A stretch of DNA of 64,000 bases from Bacteroidota bacterium (GTDB lineage: Bacteria; Bacteroidota; Bacteroidia; 2-12-FULL-35-15), in assembly GCA_947504725.1 (NCBI GenBank), contig CANNHN010000001.1, positions 124,001 through 188,000 on the forward strand, given 5' to 3'. The position numbers and the translations under genes were made by a program. Positions 17,159-25,547 of the stretch are shown one piece after another; the first letter of the stretch is position 1, and the number at the start of each line of letters is the position of its first letter. The notes under the pieces were generated by a model, which did no database searches, was not told the DNA's origin, and saw only the letters and a list, made by a program, of their open reading frames with translations.

Positions 17159-17228
17159 TTAGCTTGTTTTCTCTAGCTTTTCAACTTGACAAACTTCCAA
17201 CTTTCGAACTTTAAAGAATGGCTTAATA

Positions 17229-17262
17229 TTTGAAAAGCCCTTCTTAAATTTTCGTACTTTTG
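17229..17262 (+). promoter_or_regulatory. Promoter TTTG-N22-TACTTTTG
   Basis: Exact -33 and -7 sequences with 22-bp spacing, slightly long. The 5' leader to the ATG at 17350 would be about 80 nt. Confidence 0.5.
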
Positions 17263-17349
17263 TACCTGAATTAGTTCGTAAAACGCGATAATATAGACTT
17301 GTATCTTTTTTCGCTTTTTGTGTTACATTAAAAACTAATACTTAATGCT

Positions 17350-18150
17350 ATGAAACACTCGTTTTTATTCGCAATTGGAATATTATTCTCAACTGCAATT
17401 TTGGCTCAAACAGCACCAAATGTAACGGATGCTGCTGGTAAAAAGCAAGGTCATTGGATTAAGCTAGATGAAGATAATAAGAAAATTTATGAAGGAAATT
17501 TCGTGAACAATGTTCCTGTTGGAACGTTTACTTATTTCTACGATACTGGTACTCCATGGTCGATTTCTATTTTTTCTAAAAATGGAACTGTCGCACGAGC
17601 AAAAATGTTTGACGCTGGAGGGAAATTAACAGGTGAAGGGAAGTTTATCAATGAGAAAAAAGATAGTGTTTGGAAGTTTTATAATCAAGATGGAAAATTA
17701 TTGTCCGATGAAGTTTATTTGAACGGACTAAAGAACGGTGTTGTAAAAGTATATTATACAAACGGGCAAGTTGCTGAAGAAAAAATGTGGAAAAACGGAG
17801 TGATGGAAGGTCTTTGCAAAAAATATTTTGAAAGTGGTCAATTAAAATATTCTGGTGGTTATGCAAAAAATAAAGTAGAAGGAAAGGTTACGTATTATTA
17901 TGCTTCAGGAAAAGTAGATGCTGAAGGAATGTATGTGAATGATTTAAAAAATGGTCCTTGGAAATATTATAAAGAAGATGGAACGGTTATTAGAACTGAT
18001 ACATATCAATGGGGAAAAATGACAGATTCTACCGATAAGAATAAGAATAAAGACGTTATTACAAAAGAACAGCAAGCAGAAGAAAAAAAGAAATCACAAC
18101 AATTTGAATTGAAAGATCCACATTCAAACGATTACCGTGGAGAATATTAA
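17350..18150 (+). CDS. YwqK-family MORN-repeat protein, exported
   Basis: Secreted or periplasmic protein (signal peptide residues 1-20, ending ILAQ). From about residue 30 it consists of MORN-like repeats of 22-25 residues with the pattern G-x-W-K-x-Y-x-x-x-G-K/Q (KDSVWKFYNQDGKLL, NGVVKVYYTNGQVAE, EGLCKKYFESGQLKY, NGPWKYYKEDGTVIR). The family is often auto-named 'toxin-antitoxin YwqK antitoxin', but no toxin is present and the secretion signal argues against that role here. The charged C terminus has EEKKKSQQFEL. Its stop abuts the mnmA start, so the two are probably co-translated. Confidence 0.82.
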   Translation: MKHSFLFAIGILFSTAILAQTAPNVTDAAGKKQGHWIKLDEDNKKIYEGNFVNNVPVGTFTYFYDTGTPWSISIFSKNGTVARAKMFDAGGKLTGEGKFINEKKDSVWKFYNQDGKLLSDEVYLNGLKNGVVKVYYTNGQVAEEKMWKNGVMEGLCKKYFESGQLKYSGGYAKNKVEGKVTYYYASGKVDAEGMYVNDLKNGPWKYYKEDGTVIRTDTYQWGKMTDSTDKNKNKDVITKEQQAEEKKKSQQFELKDPHSNDYRGEY

Positions 18151-19257
18151 ATGAGCAAAAAAGGAAAAGTATTATTAGCAATGAGCGGTGGAATTGATAG
18201 TTCCATCGCTGCTTTGTTATTGCATGAACAAGGTTATGATGTAGTTGGAATAACCATGAAAACCTGGGATTACGCATCATCTGGTGGGGCAACAAAAGAA
18301 ACGGGTTGTTGTAGCTTAGATTCAATCAATGATGCACGCATGCTTGCTGTGAATCTTGGTTTTCCACATTTTATTTTAGACATCCGTCAAGAATTTGGAA
18401 ATTATATTATCGATAATTTTGTTGAAGAATATATTGCAGGTCGTACACCAAACCCATGTGTGTTGTGTAATACACATATTAAGTGGGAAGCATTATTGAA
18501 GCGTGCCGACATGTTAGAATGCGATTTTATTGCAACCGGACATTATGCTCGTATTCGTGAAGAGAACAATCGTTTTGTGGTTTCCAGAGGTTTGGATACC
18601 AACAAAGATCAATCATATGTGCTTTGGGGTTTGACACAAGAAAGCTTAAAACGTACTATTTTTCCATTACAAGATTTCCGTAAATCAGAGATTAAACAAA
18701 TGGCTATCGATAACGGATATGTTGATTTAGCTAATAAAAGCGAGAGTTATGAAATTTGTTTTGTGCCTGATAACGATTATCGTGGGTTCTTAAAACGCAA
18801 AGTAGATGGTTTAGAAGAACGTGTTGCGGGAGGAAATTTTGTTGACAGAACTGGTCGCGTTTTAGGAAAACATAAAGGATATCCATTTTACACTATAGGT
18901 CAGCGTAAAGGTTTGGAAATTGCAGTAGGAGAGCCGTTGCACGTTTTGGAAATTGTTCCGGAAACAAACACAGTTGTATTAGGAACCAAAGAAGATTTAG
19001 AAGAACAACAAATGATTGTTGGTAAATACAATCTGATAAAATATGCTTCTATACCTGATAGTATGGAATTGCTTACTAAGATTCGTTACAAAGATGCAGG
19101 TTCAATGGCTACCGTTTCTCATGTTAATGATAAATTAAATGTTATGTTTCATAGTCCTGTATCGGCAGTTGCTCCAGGGCAATCCGCTGTGTTTTATGAA
19201 GGCGAAGATTTAGTTGGTGGTGGGATAATTGAAAGACAGAAACCGATTCTTTTATAG
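18151..19257 (+). CDS. mnmA: tRNA-specific 2-thiouridylase
   Basis: Puts sulphur on the wobble uridine (U34) of tRNA-Glu, -Gln and -Lys, using ATP and a persulphide relay. N-terminal PP-loop AMSGGIDSS; the catalytic cysteines are in NPCVLCN and ESYEICFVPDNDYRGF; GHYAR, KDQSYVLWGL and the C-terminal GQRKGL and SAVAPGQSAVFY motifs are all present. Length 368 aa. The ATG follows directly on the stop of the YwqK-like gene. Confidence 0.97.
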   Translation: MSKKGKVLLAMSGGIDSSIAALLLHEQGYDVVGITMKTWDYASSGGATKETGCCSLDSINDARMLAVNLGFPHFILDIRQEFGNYIIDNFVEEYIAGRTPNPCVLCNTHIKWEALLKRADMLECDFIATGHYARIREENNRFVVSRGLDTNKDQSYVLWGLTQESLKRTIFPLQDFRKSEIKQMAIDNGYVDLANKSESYEICFVPDNDYRGFLKRKVDGLEERVAGGNFVDRTGRVLGKHKGYPFYTIGQRKGLEIAVGEPLHVLEIVPETNTVVLGTKEDLEEQQMIVGKYNLIKYASIPDSMELLTKIRYKDAGSMATVSHVNDKLNVMFHSPVSAVAPGQSAVFYEGEDLVGGGIIERQKPILL

Positions 19258-19594
19258 GTTCATTCTCTTTTTTAAACACATAGACACATAGTTTTTTATA
19301 TTGGGTCAGTAAATTGTTCCATACCAACCGTTTTTCATAGAAAATAAATTTTTTACATATAGGTAGTCGTTGCGACTATTTCTTTGTGTTTGAAGCTTGC
19401 TTCAACTATGCAATAAGATTTCCACAGTGCAGTTTTCCAGTTGATTATTCTACTTTTTGATTTTACAGAAATGATGTTTAGGAGAATAAATTCTATGTAT
19501 CTATGTGTTAAAACCTGCCCAGTTGGACTCAAATCATAATATTTCCTTTTCCCAACAATATTCCTTAACTTAGCTGATGATTAATTCATAACGG
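19258..19594. other. Intergenic region holding a MITE-like element
   Basis: 337 bp without a gene. Most of it is the 235-bp inverted-repeat element described at 19275-19509. The last 85 bp lead into the lipoprotein gene and contain TAACTTAG (19565-19572), a weak -7-like box. No small ORF with a plausible start was found. Confidence 0.6.
19275..19509. repeat. MITE-like element with 17-bp terminal inverted repeats
   Basis: Left end AACACATAGACACATAG (19275-19291) is the inverse of the right end CTATGTATCTATGTGTT (19493-19509) with one mismatch. The interior has two small hairpins: TAGTCG-TTG-CGACTA (19364-19378) and TTGAAGC-TT-GCTTCAA (19390-19405). It carries no ORF. It looks like a non-autonomous mobile or structured-RNA element. 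No clear target-site duplication could be assigned. Confidence 0.7.
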
Positions 19595-20350
19595 ATGCAA
19601 AAAATCTGCAGCTTCTTTTTTCTCTTGCTTATAGTGTTTTCGGGGAGTTTGTCTTGTAAAAAAGAAAAAGATCCAGATCCCGATATGGGCTACAATTATT
19701 TTCCGAATCAAGTTGGAAAATATGTGATTTACGATGTTGATTCTTTTTATTACAACGATTTTAATGTTCCACTAACAATTGATACGTTCAAATTTCAATT
19801 GAAAGAAAAAATTCAATCTACTTATCTAGACGGACAAGGAAGGACAACACTTCGCTTAGAGCGGTACGTGCGATATTATAATCCTACCATTCCGTTTAGC
19901 GCTTTACCTTGGGTACTGCGTGATGTATGGGCTGCAAACCGAACGGCAACTACTGCTGAAAAAGTAGAAGAGAATGAACGTTTTGTTAAATTAGCTTTTG
20001 CTGTTAAGCAGGATCAAACTTGGAATGGCAATGCACAAAATACGTTAGGAGAACAAAACTATTCGTTCGAGTTTATTAATCAGGCAAGAACCATTGGTGG
20101 AACAGCGTTTGATTCGGTGTTGCAAGTGAATCAGTTGGACGGGTCCTCCATTATCAATAAAAAATATTATATCGAAAAATATGCAAAACGTACAGGGTTG
20201 GTTTATAAACAAGTAATTGATATTGAATCACAACCTGATCCATCTTGGACGTCTTCAGTTACGTCAGCATTTTTAGCACAACCAATTTTGACTCGTGTAA
20301 CATCGGGTGTTCAATATTCATATACTTATAACTCTTCTGGAACAGAATAA
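19595..20350 (+). CDS. Lipoprotein of unknown function
   Basis: Probable outer-membrane or periplasmic lipoprotein. Residues 1-21 are a lipoprotein signal ending in the lipobox LSC with Cys21, followed by KKEKDPDPD, an acidic stretch; charged residues just after the Cys influence surface export of Bacteroidota lipoproteins. The remaining ~220 residues are soluble and beta-rich, with no family I recognise. Length 251 aa. It is followed 5 bp later by the S8 peptidase gene. Confidence 0.78.
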   Translation: MQKICSFFFLLLIVFSGSLSCKKEKDPDPDMGYNYFPNQVGKYVIYDVDSFYYNDFNVPLTIDTFKFQLKEKIQSTYLDGQGRTTLRLERYVRYYNPTIPFSALPWVLRDVWAANRTATTAEKVEENERFVKLAFAVKQDQTWNGNAQNTLGEQNYSFEFINQARTIGGTAFDSVLQVNQLDGSSIINKKYYIEKYAKRTGLVYKQVIDIESQPDPSWTSSVTSAFLAQPILTRVTSGVQYSYTYNSSGTE

Positions 20351-20355
20351 TCATT

Positions 20356-22038
20356 ATGAAAAAAATCAGTTCTCTAATTTTGTTTTCAATGTTTGCGCAG
20401 TTTTCTTTAGCTCAATCTTCAAAAACATATCTTGTTGTTTTTAACGATAAAACAAACTCTACCTTTTCTATTGAGAAACCTAAAGAATTTCTTTCTGAAA
20501 AATCTATTGCTCGAAGACAAAAACAAGGAATTGTAATTAATTCCCGCGACTTGCCTGTTAATGCCTCTTATATCAATGATGTAAAAAATATTGGTGTGTC
20601 CGTATTGAATCAATCGAAATGGATGAATGCGGTTACTGTTTCAACAAATGATGAAACAAAATTGAAAAGCATTAAAAAATTATCTTTTGTAAAATCAATT
20701 ATTCTGACTGCTGATCCTTCTGCAATCAAAATCAATTCAGATAAATTTGATCAATCAAAAAATACTCATGCAGTCAGAAATAATGAAGAAACAGAAAAAT
20801 CTGTTGCTGCAGTTTTAAATTATGGTCCTTCGTTTTTCCAAGCCAATCAAATTGGCATTGACTGCATGCATGATTTGGGATACATGGGACAAGGAATGAC
20901 TGTTGCAGTTTTAGATGCAGGTTTTTTTAAAGCAGATTCTTTACCAGCGTTTGATAGCTTAAGAATGGATAACCGTTTATTAGGTTGTAGAGATTTTGTA
21001 ACAGGAGACACAATGGTATATGAGGATTACCCTCATGGAATGAATGTGCTTTCTTGTATGGCAGCAAATTTACCTGGTCAATTAATTGGTACAGCCCCAA
21101 AAGCAAAGTATTGGTTAATTAGAACAGAGGATGCTTTTACAGAAACAGTACAAGAAGAAATTAATTGGTTGGTAGGTGCAGAGTTTGCAGATAGTGTAGG
21201 AGCAGATGTTATTAATTCATCGTTGGGTTATAGTAAATTTGATGGTGGTATAGGAGATCATTTTTATTCAGATATGGATGGAAACACAACCATCATTTCT
21301 AATGCAGCAGATTGGGCAGCCAGCGTAGGAATTTTTGTTACAACAAGTGCTGGTAACTCTGGTGGTCCACCTTGGTTTAAAATTACCGCTCCGGGTGATG
21401 CAGATAGTGTATTAACAATTGGTGCCGTTGATTCAGCAGGAGTAATTGCAGGATTTAGTTCACGCGGACTAACATTTGATGGAAGAATAAAACCAAACAC
21501 TTGCGCACGTGGAGTACAAGCTGTTATTGCAGCTAACGGAGGCGGAATAACTACTTCAGGTGGTACTTCTTTTTCCTCTCCAATTACAGCAGGTGCAGTT
21601 ACTTGTTTATGGCAAGCAAATCCTAGTGCAAACATTGTTCAATTAATTAATGCAATCCAGTTAAGCGCAACACAAGCTTTTGCTCCCGATTCTATTCAAG
21701 GTTACGGCATTCCAAATTTTTGTAAAGCAGACTCAATTCTTAGTATGATTTTAGGAGTAGCTGATTTGTCATCGAATGAAAATAATATGTTATTTGTGTA
21801 TCCAAATCCATTTAATACCAATTTCACAATTGAATATTATGCTGCACAAAAGGAAACTGTTACTGTTGAATTGTATGATGTAACTGGAAGAAAAGTTGTT
21901 TCGCAAAATCAAGTAGTATTCATGAACACTAAAAACACATTTACTTTGTCAGATATTTCAATCCTTTCAAAAGGTATCTACACCCTACGTTTAATCAGTT
22001 CTGCTAAAACGTACAATTCAAAAATCATCAAACAATAA
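20356..22038 (+). CDS. S8 (subtilisin-like) serine peptidase with T9SS type A sorting domain
   Basis: Secreted endopeptidase. Signal peptide residues 1-19 (ending SLAQS); an inhibitor-I9-like prodomain around 25-125; catalytic domain ~150-460 with the triad in AVLDAGFF (Asp ~188), YPHGMNVLS (His ~226) and GGTSFSSPITAG (Ser ~404), plus the oxyanion-hole motif TSAGNSG. The C-terminal ~80 residues are a sorting domain (VYPNPFNTNF, LYDVTGRKV, GIYTLRL, final SKIIKQ). Length 560 aa. It lies between a lipoprotein and an S46 peptidase in a tight cluster, suggesting shared extracellular protein digestion. Confidence 0.93.
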   Translation: MKKISSLILFSMFAQFSLAQSSKTYLVVFNDKTNSTFSIEKPKEFLSEKSIARRQKQGIVINSRDLPVNASYINDVKNIGVSVLNQSKWMNAVTVSTNDETKLKSIKKLSFVKSIILTADPSAIKINSDKFDQSKNTHAVRNNEETEKSVAAVLNYGPSFFQANQIGIDCMHDLGYMGQGMTVAVLDAGFFKADSLPAFDSLRMDNRLLGCRDFVTGDTMVYEDYPHGMNVLSCMAANLPGQLIGTAPKAKYWLIRTEDAFTETVQEEINWLVGAEFADSVGADVINSSLGYSKFDGGIGDHFYSDMDGNTTIISNAADWAASVGIFVTTSAGNSGGPPWFKITAPGDADSVLTIGAVDSAGVIAGFSSRGLTFDGRIKPNTCARGVQAVIAANGGGITTSGGTSFSSPITAGAVTCLWQANPSANIVQLINAIQLSATQAFAPDSIQGYGIPNFCKADSILSMILGVADLSSNENNMLFVYPNPFNTNFTIEYYAAQKETVTVELYDVTGRKVVSQNQVVFMNTKNTFTLSDISILSKGIYTLRLISSAKTYNSKIIKQ

Positions 22039-22059
22039 TTTTTATAGTTCTACATTTTT

Positions 22060-24219
22060 ATGAAAAAATTCATTCTCGTTTTTTTAATTTTTAATTTTTC
22101 AATTTTCAATTTTTTAAAAGCTGATGAAGGAATGTGGCTTCCTATTTTCTTGAAAGCTATGAATGAAGCGGATATGCAAAACAAAGGCCTAAAGCTCTCT
22201 GCAGAAGATATATATAGTATCAATAAATCTAGCTTAAAAGATGCGATTGTGCATTTTGGAGGAGGTTGTACTGCTGAAATAATTTCTGATCAAGGGTTGA
22301 TGTTTACGAATCATCATTGTGGGTATGGGCAAATACAAGAACACAGTTCAGTTGAAAATGATTTATTGACCAATGGCTTTTGGGCGAAATCACAAGCAGA
22401 AGAATTGCCAAATCCAGGTTTAGTTGCCACGCTGATTATTCGGATGGAAGATGTAACAGCTCAGGTATTAGCAAATGTCACTTCTGGAATGTCAGATACG
22501 GAGCGTGAGAAAAAAGTAAATGAAGCGATTGCTCTCATTACGAAAGAAGCAACCAAAGATTCACATTACGGTGCATACATTCGTCCATTCTTCTATGGAA
22601 ACGAATACTACATGTTTGTAACCGAAACGTTTAAAGATGTTCGTTTAGTTGGTGCTCCGCCATCATCCATTGGAAAGTTTGGTGGTGATACCGACAACTG
22701 GATGTGGCCTCGTCATACCGGTGATTTTTCAGTATTTAGAATCTATGCGAATAAAGACAATAAGCCGGCTGATTATTCAAAAGACAATGTGCCATACAAA
22801 CCAAAATACGTTATCCCAATTTCAATAAAAGGAATTGAAGAAAATGATTTTACAATGGTATATGGTTTTCCTGGAAGAACAACTGAATATTTAAGTTCGT
22901 TTGCAGTAAACATGATTATGAATGAAAGTGATCCTGCGAAAGTGAAAATACGTGAAACACGTTTAGGGATTTGGGATGCGGACATGAAAGCGAACGACAA
23001 AGTGCGTATTCAATACTCAGCTAAACATGCTAGTTTGGCGAATTATTGGAAAAAATGGGACGGTGAAATTAAAGGCTTAAAAACAGCAGATGCAATCAAT
23101 AAGAAGAAATTGTTTGAGCAAGATTTTTTATTGAAAGTAAATACTGATGATGACGCAAAAGGGAAATATGGAAATCTGTTTTCTGATTTTGAAAAAATGT
23201 ATGCAGAAATCAGTGTTTGGAGTAAACAACGCGACTATCACTCGGAAGCAATTATGGGAATTGAAATAGTAAGTGCGGCTGCTTATTTCTATGATGTGAT
23301 GGAAGTTTTGAAAACTGGTAAAAAAGCAGTTGATGCACAAAAAAATATTAGCAAAATCAATGGAGAGGTTAGTGATTTTTACAAAAATTTTAATGCTGTT
23401 ACAGATGAAAAGATCTGCGCTGCCATGTTAAAAACATATGTGGATAATATTGATAAATCACAACAAGCTGCTGTGTTTAGTGAAATACAGAAAAAATATA
23501 AAGGGGATTTTAAAAAATATGCAAAAGATCTTTATTCTAAATCAATGTTTGTTTCTGAAACGAAAGTTAAAGAAGCACTAATGGATATGGATAAAAATTA
23601 CAAAAAAATTGAAAAGGATCCGGCTTACAAATTAATGTACAGTTGTTTGTCGAAGTACAAAAAAGAAGTATTGCCAACGTATACTGATTTAGATGCAAAA
23701 ATTAACACATTGAATCGTACGTATATGAAAGCGATGCGTGAGTTGGTGACAACAAAAAAGTATTATCCAGATGCTAACAGTACATTGCGTGTAACCTATG
23801 GAAAAGTGAGTGGATACGTTCCAAAAAATGGAGTGCATTATGATTATTATACAACATTGGATGGAGTAATGGAAAAAGAAAATCCAGCAGTGGATGAGTT
23901 TGTTGTGTTTCCGAAATTGAAAGAATTGTATAAGAACAAAGATTATGGCCAGTATGCGAACAAAAAGGGTGAGTTGCCTGTTGCATTCTGTGCCAGCAAT
24001 CATACTACGGGAGGAAACTCTGGTAGCCCTGTCTTTAATGCCGAAGGACAATTAATCGGAACCAACTTCGATAGAAATTGGGAGGGTACAATGAGTGATA
24101 TTATTTATAATCCTGATCAAGTACGTAACATTGTTCTAGATGTAAGATTCACTTTGTTTGTGATTGATAAATTTGCGGGTGCTGGGTATTTGTTAAATGA
24201 AATGAAAATTATTAAGTAA
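22060..24219 (+). CDS. S46 dipeptidyl-peptidase, DPP11-like
   Basis: Periplasmic exopeptidase that removes dipeptides from peptide N termini. Signal peptide 1-21. Catalytic His84 lies in FTNHHCGYG, the Asp in RHTGDFSVFR, and Ser654 in GGNSGSPV. The residue 18 positions after the catalytic serine is Arg672 (FDRNWEG). Arg at this position in Porphyromonas DPP11 (Arg673) gives Asp/Glu specificity, while DPP7 has Gly, so this is predicted to be DPP11-type. Length 719 aa, normal. It probably finishes digestion of peptides made by the upstream S8 enzyme. The cinA start follows with no gap. Confidence 0.95.
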   Translation: MKKFILVFLIFNFSIFNFLKADEGMWLPIFLKAMNEADMQNKGLKLSAEDIYSINKSSLKDAIVHFGGGCTAEIISDQGLMFTNHHCGYGQIQEHSSVENDLLTNGFWAKSQAEELPNPGLVATLIIRMEDVTAQVLANVTSGMSDTEREKKVNEAIALITKEATKDSHYGAYIRPFFYGNEYYMFVTETFKDVRLVGAPPSSIGKFGGDTDNWMWPRHTGDFSVFRIYANKDNKPADYSKDNVPYKPKYVIPISIKGIEENDFTMVYGFPGRTTEYLSSFAVNMIMNESDPAKVKIRETRLGIWDADMKANDKVRIQYSAKHASLANYWKKWDGEIKGLKTADAINKKKLFEQDFLLKVNTDDDAKGKYGNLFSDFEKMYAEISVWSKQRDYHSEAIMGIEIVSAAAYFYDVMEVLKTGKKAVDAQKNISKINGEVSDFYKNFNAVTDEKICAAMLKTYVDNIDKSQQAAVFSEIQKKYKGDFKKYAKDLYSKSMFVSETKVKEALMDMDKNYKKIEKDPAYKLMYSCLSKYKKEVLPTYTDLDAKINTLNRTYMKAMRELVTTKKYYPDANSTLRVTYGKVSGYVPKNGVHYDYYTTLDGVMEKENPAVDEFVVFPKLKELYKNKDYGQYANKKGELPVAFCASNHTTGGNSGSPVFNAEGQLIGTNFDRNWEGTMSDIIYNPDQVRNIVLDVRFTLFVIDKFAGAGYLLNEMKIIK

Positions 24220-25476
24220 GTGAACGTTGAGATTATAACCATAGGTGACGAAATCCTAATCGGTCAAATTGTTGACACCAATTCTGCATTTATTGCTCAG
24301 CTATTAAATTTAAATGGAATAAGTGTGAAGCAGATTTCTTCTGTTTCAGATGATAGAGCTCATATTTTAAAAGCATTGGATGAAGCCAAGAGTCGTGCTG
24401 ATATTATTTTGATTACAGGCGGCCTTGGTCCAACTAAAGACGATATTACAAAAAAAACATTGTGCGAATACTTCAAAACAACCATGCGTTTTGATGAAGG
24501 TGCTTATCAGGATGTAGTAAATATTTTTGCTACTTACGGAAAAGAAGTGACACCAATCAATCGTTTGCAGGCAGACGTTCCAGCAATCTGTGAAGTAATT
24601 CACAATTATAATGGGACAGCACCTTGCATGTGGTTTGATGTGGACGATAAAATTTTTGTTTCGATGCCTGGTGTTCCTTATGAAATGAAAGCTTTAATGA
24701 AAGAACAAGTAGTTCCAAAATTAAGAGAGCGTTTTAAATTTCCTTCCATTTATCATAAAACAATTTTAACACAAGGTATAGGGGAGTCAGCATTATCCGA
24801 AATGATTTCTGATTGGGAAGATAGTTTGGCTGCTGTTGAGATTAAGTTGGCGTATTTGCCTTCGCCAGGTATGGTACGTTTACGTTTGAGTACAAAAGGC
24901 GAAGACAAAAATGCACTTATCAGAAATGTAGAAAAGAAAATAGAAGAAGTGAAACCACTTATTTCTGAATTTATTTACGGGTATGAAATTTACGGAGTAG
25001 AAAGAGAAAGTTTGGAACAAATGGTAGGTAAACTCCTGAAAGAAAAAAAGAAAACTGTTTCAACTGCAGAAAGTTGTACAGGAGGATATATTTCTCATTT
25101 ACTAACCAAAGTTGCTGGTAGCTCAGAATATTACATTGGTTCGGTTATTTCCTATGCCTACGAGATTAAAGAAACGGAGCTGGATGTTCCTCATGAGATA
25201 ATTGAAAAACACGGAGCAGTATCACAACCTGTTGTGGAGCAAATGGCAAAAGCGATTCGTGAAAAGTATAAAACGGATTATGCTATTTCAGCATCTGGAA
25301 TTGCTGGTCCGGGTGGTGGAACAGAAGAAAAGCCTGTTGGAACTGTTTGGGTGGCCATTGCAACTCCTACCAAAATTATTTCAGAAAAATTTCTTTTCGG
25401 GGCGAACCGTGAACGCAATATTCAAAAGACAGCCAATGTTGCATTGAATATGTTGAAAAAAGAGTTGGAAAATTAA
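24220..25476 (+). CDS. cinA: CinA-family protein (competence/damage-inducible, NMN amidohydrolase)
   Basis: Two-domain CinA. The N-terminal MoCF-like (COG1058) domain has ITIGDEILIGQIVDTNS and ITGGLGPTKDDITK; the C-terminal domain has TAESCTGGYIS and SGIAGPGGGTEEKPVGTVW, the pyridine-nucleotide deamidase signature, which recycles NMN to NaMN. Length 418 aa. It begins with GTG immediately after the S46 peptidase stop (TAA-GTG), so it is translationally coupled. Co-transcription with a peptidase is probably incidental. Confidence 0.95.
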   Translation: MNVEIITIGDEILIGQIVDTNSAFIAQLLNLNGISVKQISSVSDDRAHILKALDEAKSRADIILITGGLGPTKDDITKKTLCEYFKTTMRFDEGAYQDVVNIFATYGKEVTPINRLQADVPAICEVIHNYNGTAPCMWFDVDDKIFVSMPGVPYEMKALMKEQVVPKLRERFKFPSIYHKTILTQGIGESALSEMISDWEDSLAAVEIKLAYLPSPGMVRLRLSTKGEDKNALIRNVEKKIEEVKPLISEFIYGYEIYGVERESLEQMVGKLLKEKKKTVSTAESCTGGYISHLLTKVAGSSEYYIGSVISYAYEIKETELDVPHEIIEKHGAVSQPVVEQMAKAIREKYKTDYAISASGIAGPGGGTEEKPVGTVWVAIATPTKIISEKFLFGANRERNIQKTANVALNMLKKELEN

Positions 25477-25494
25477 TTTAGTTTAATTTTTATT

Positions 25495-25547
25495 TGTCAT
25501 TTCGAGCAAAGCCGAATTTTGTCATCTCGACCGAATCGGAGAGATTA
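25495..25547. repeat. Two-unit TGTCATYTCGA array
   Basis: TGTCATTTCGAGCAAAGCCG starts at 25495 and TGTCATCTCGACCGAATCGG at 25520, a period of 25 bp; the second is the full unit ending GGAGAGATT. It belongs to the same family as the arrays at 7931 and 48650. Its final ATTA overlaps the stop codon of the SPFH gene on the opposite strand. Confidence 0.7.

Noticed and set aside
17161-17215. AACTTCCAACTTTCGAAC-type degenerate repeat
   Set aside because: Resembles a short intergenic repeat (also near 48063) but is too degenerate to define ends; no function claimed.
21264-21635. 123-codon antisense frame over the S8 peptidase
   Set aside because: Covers the catalytic core of a clear peptidase gene on the other strand; Ala/Pro-rich shadow composition.
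23689-24051. 120-codon antisense frame over the S46 peptidase
   Set aside because: Overlaps the catalytic serine region of a certain gene; Ile/Cys/His-rich shadow composition typical of antisense frames.
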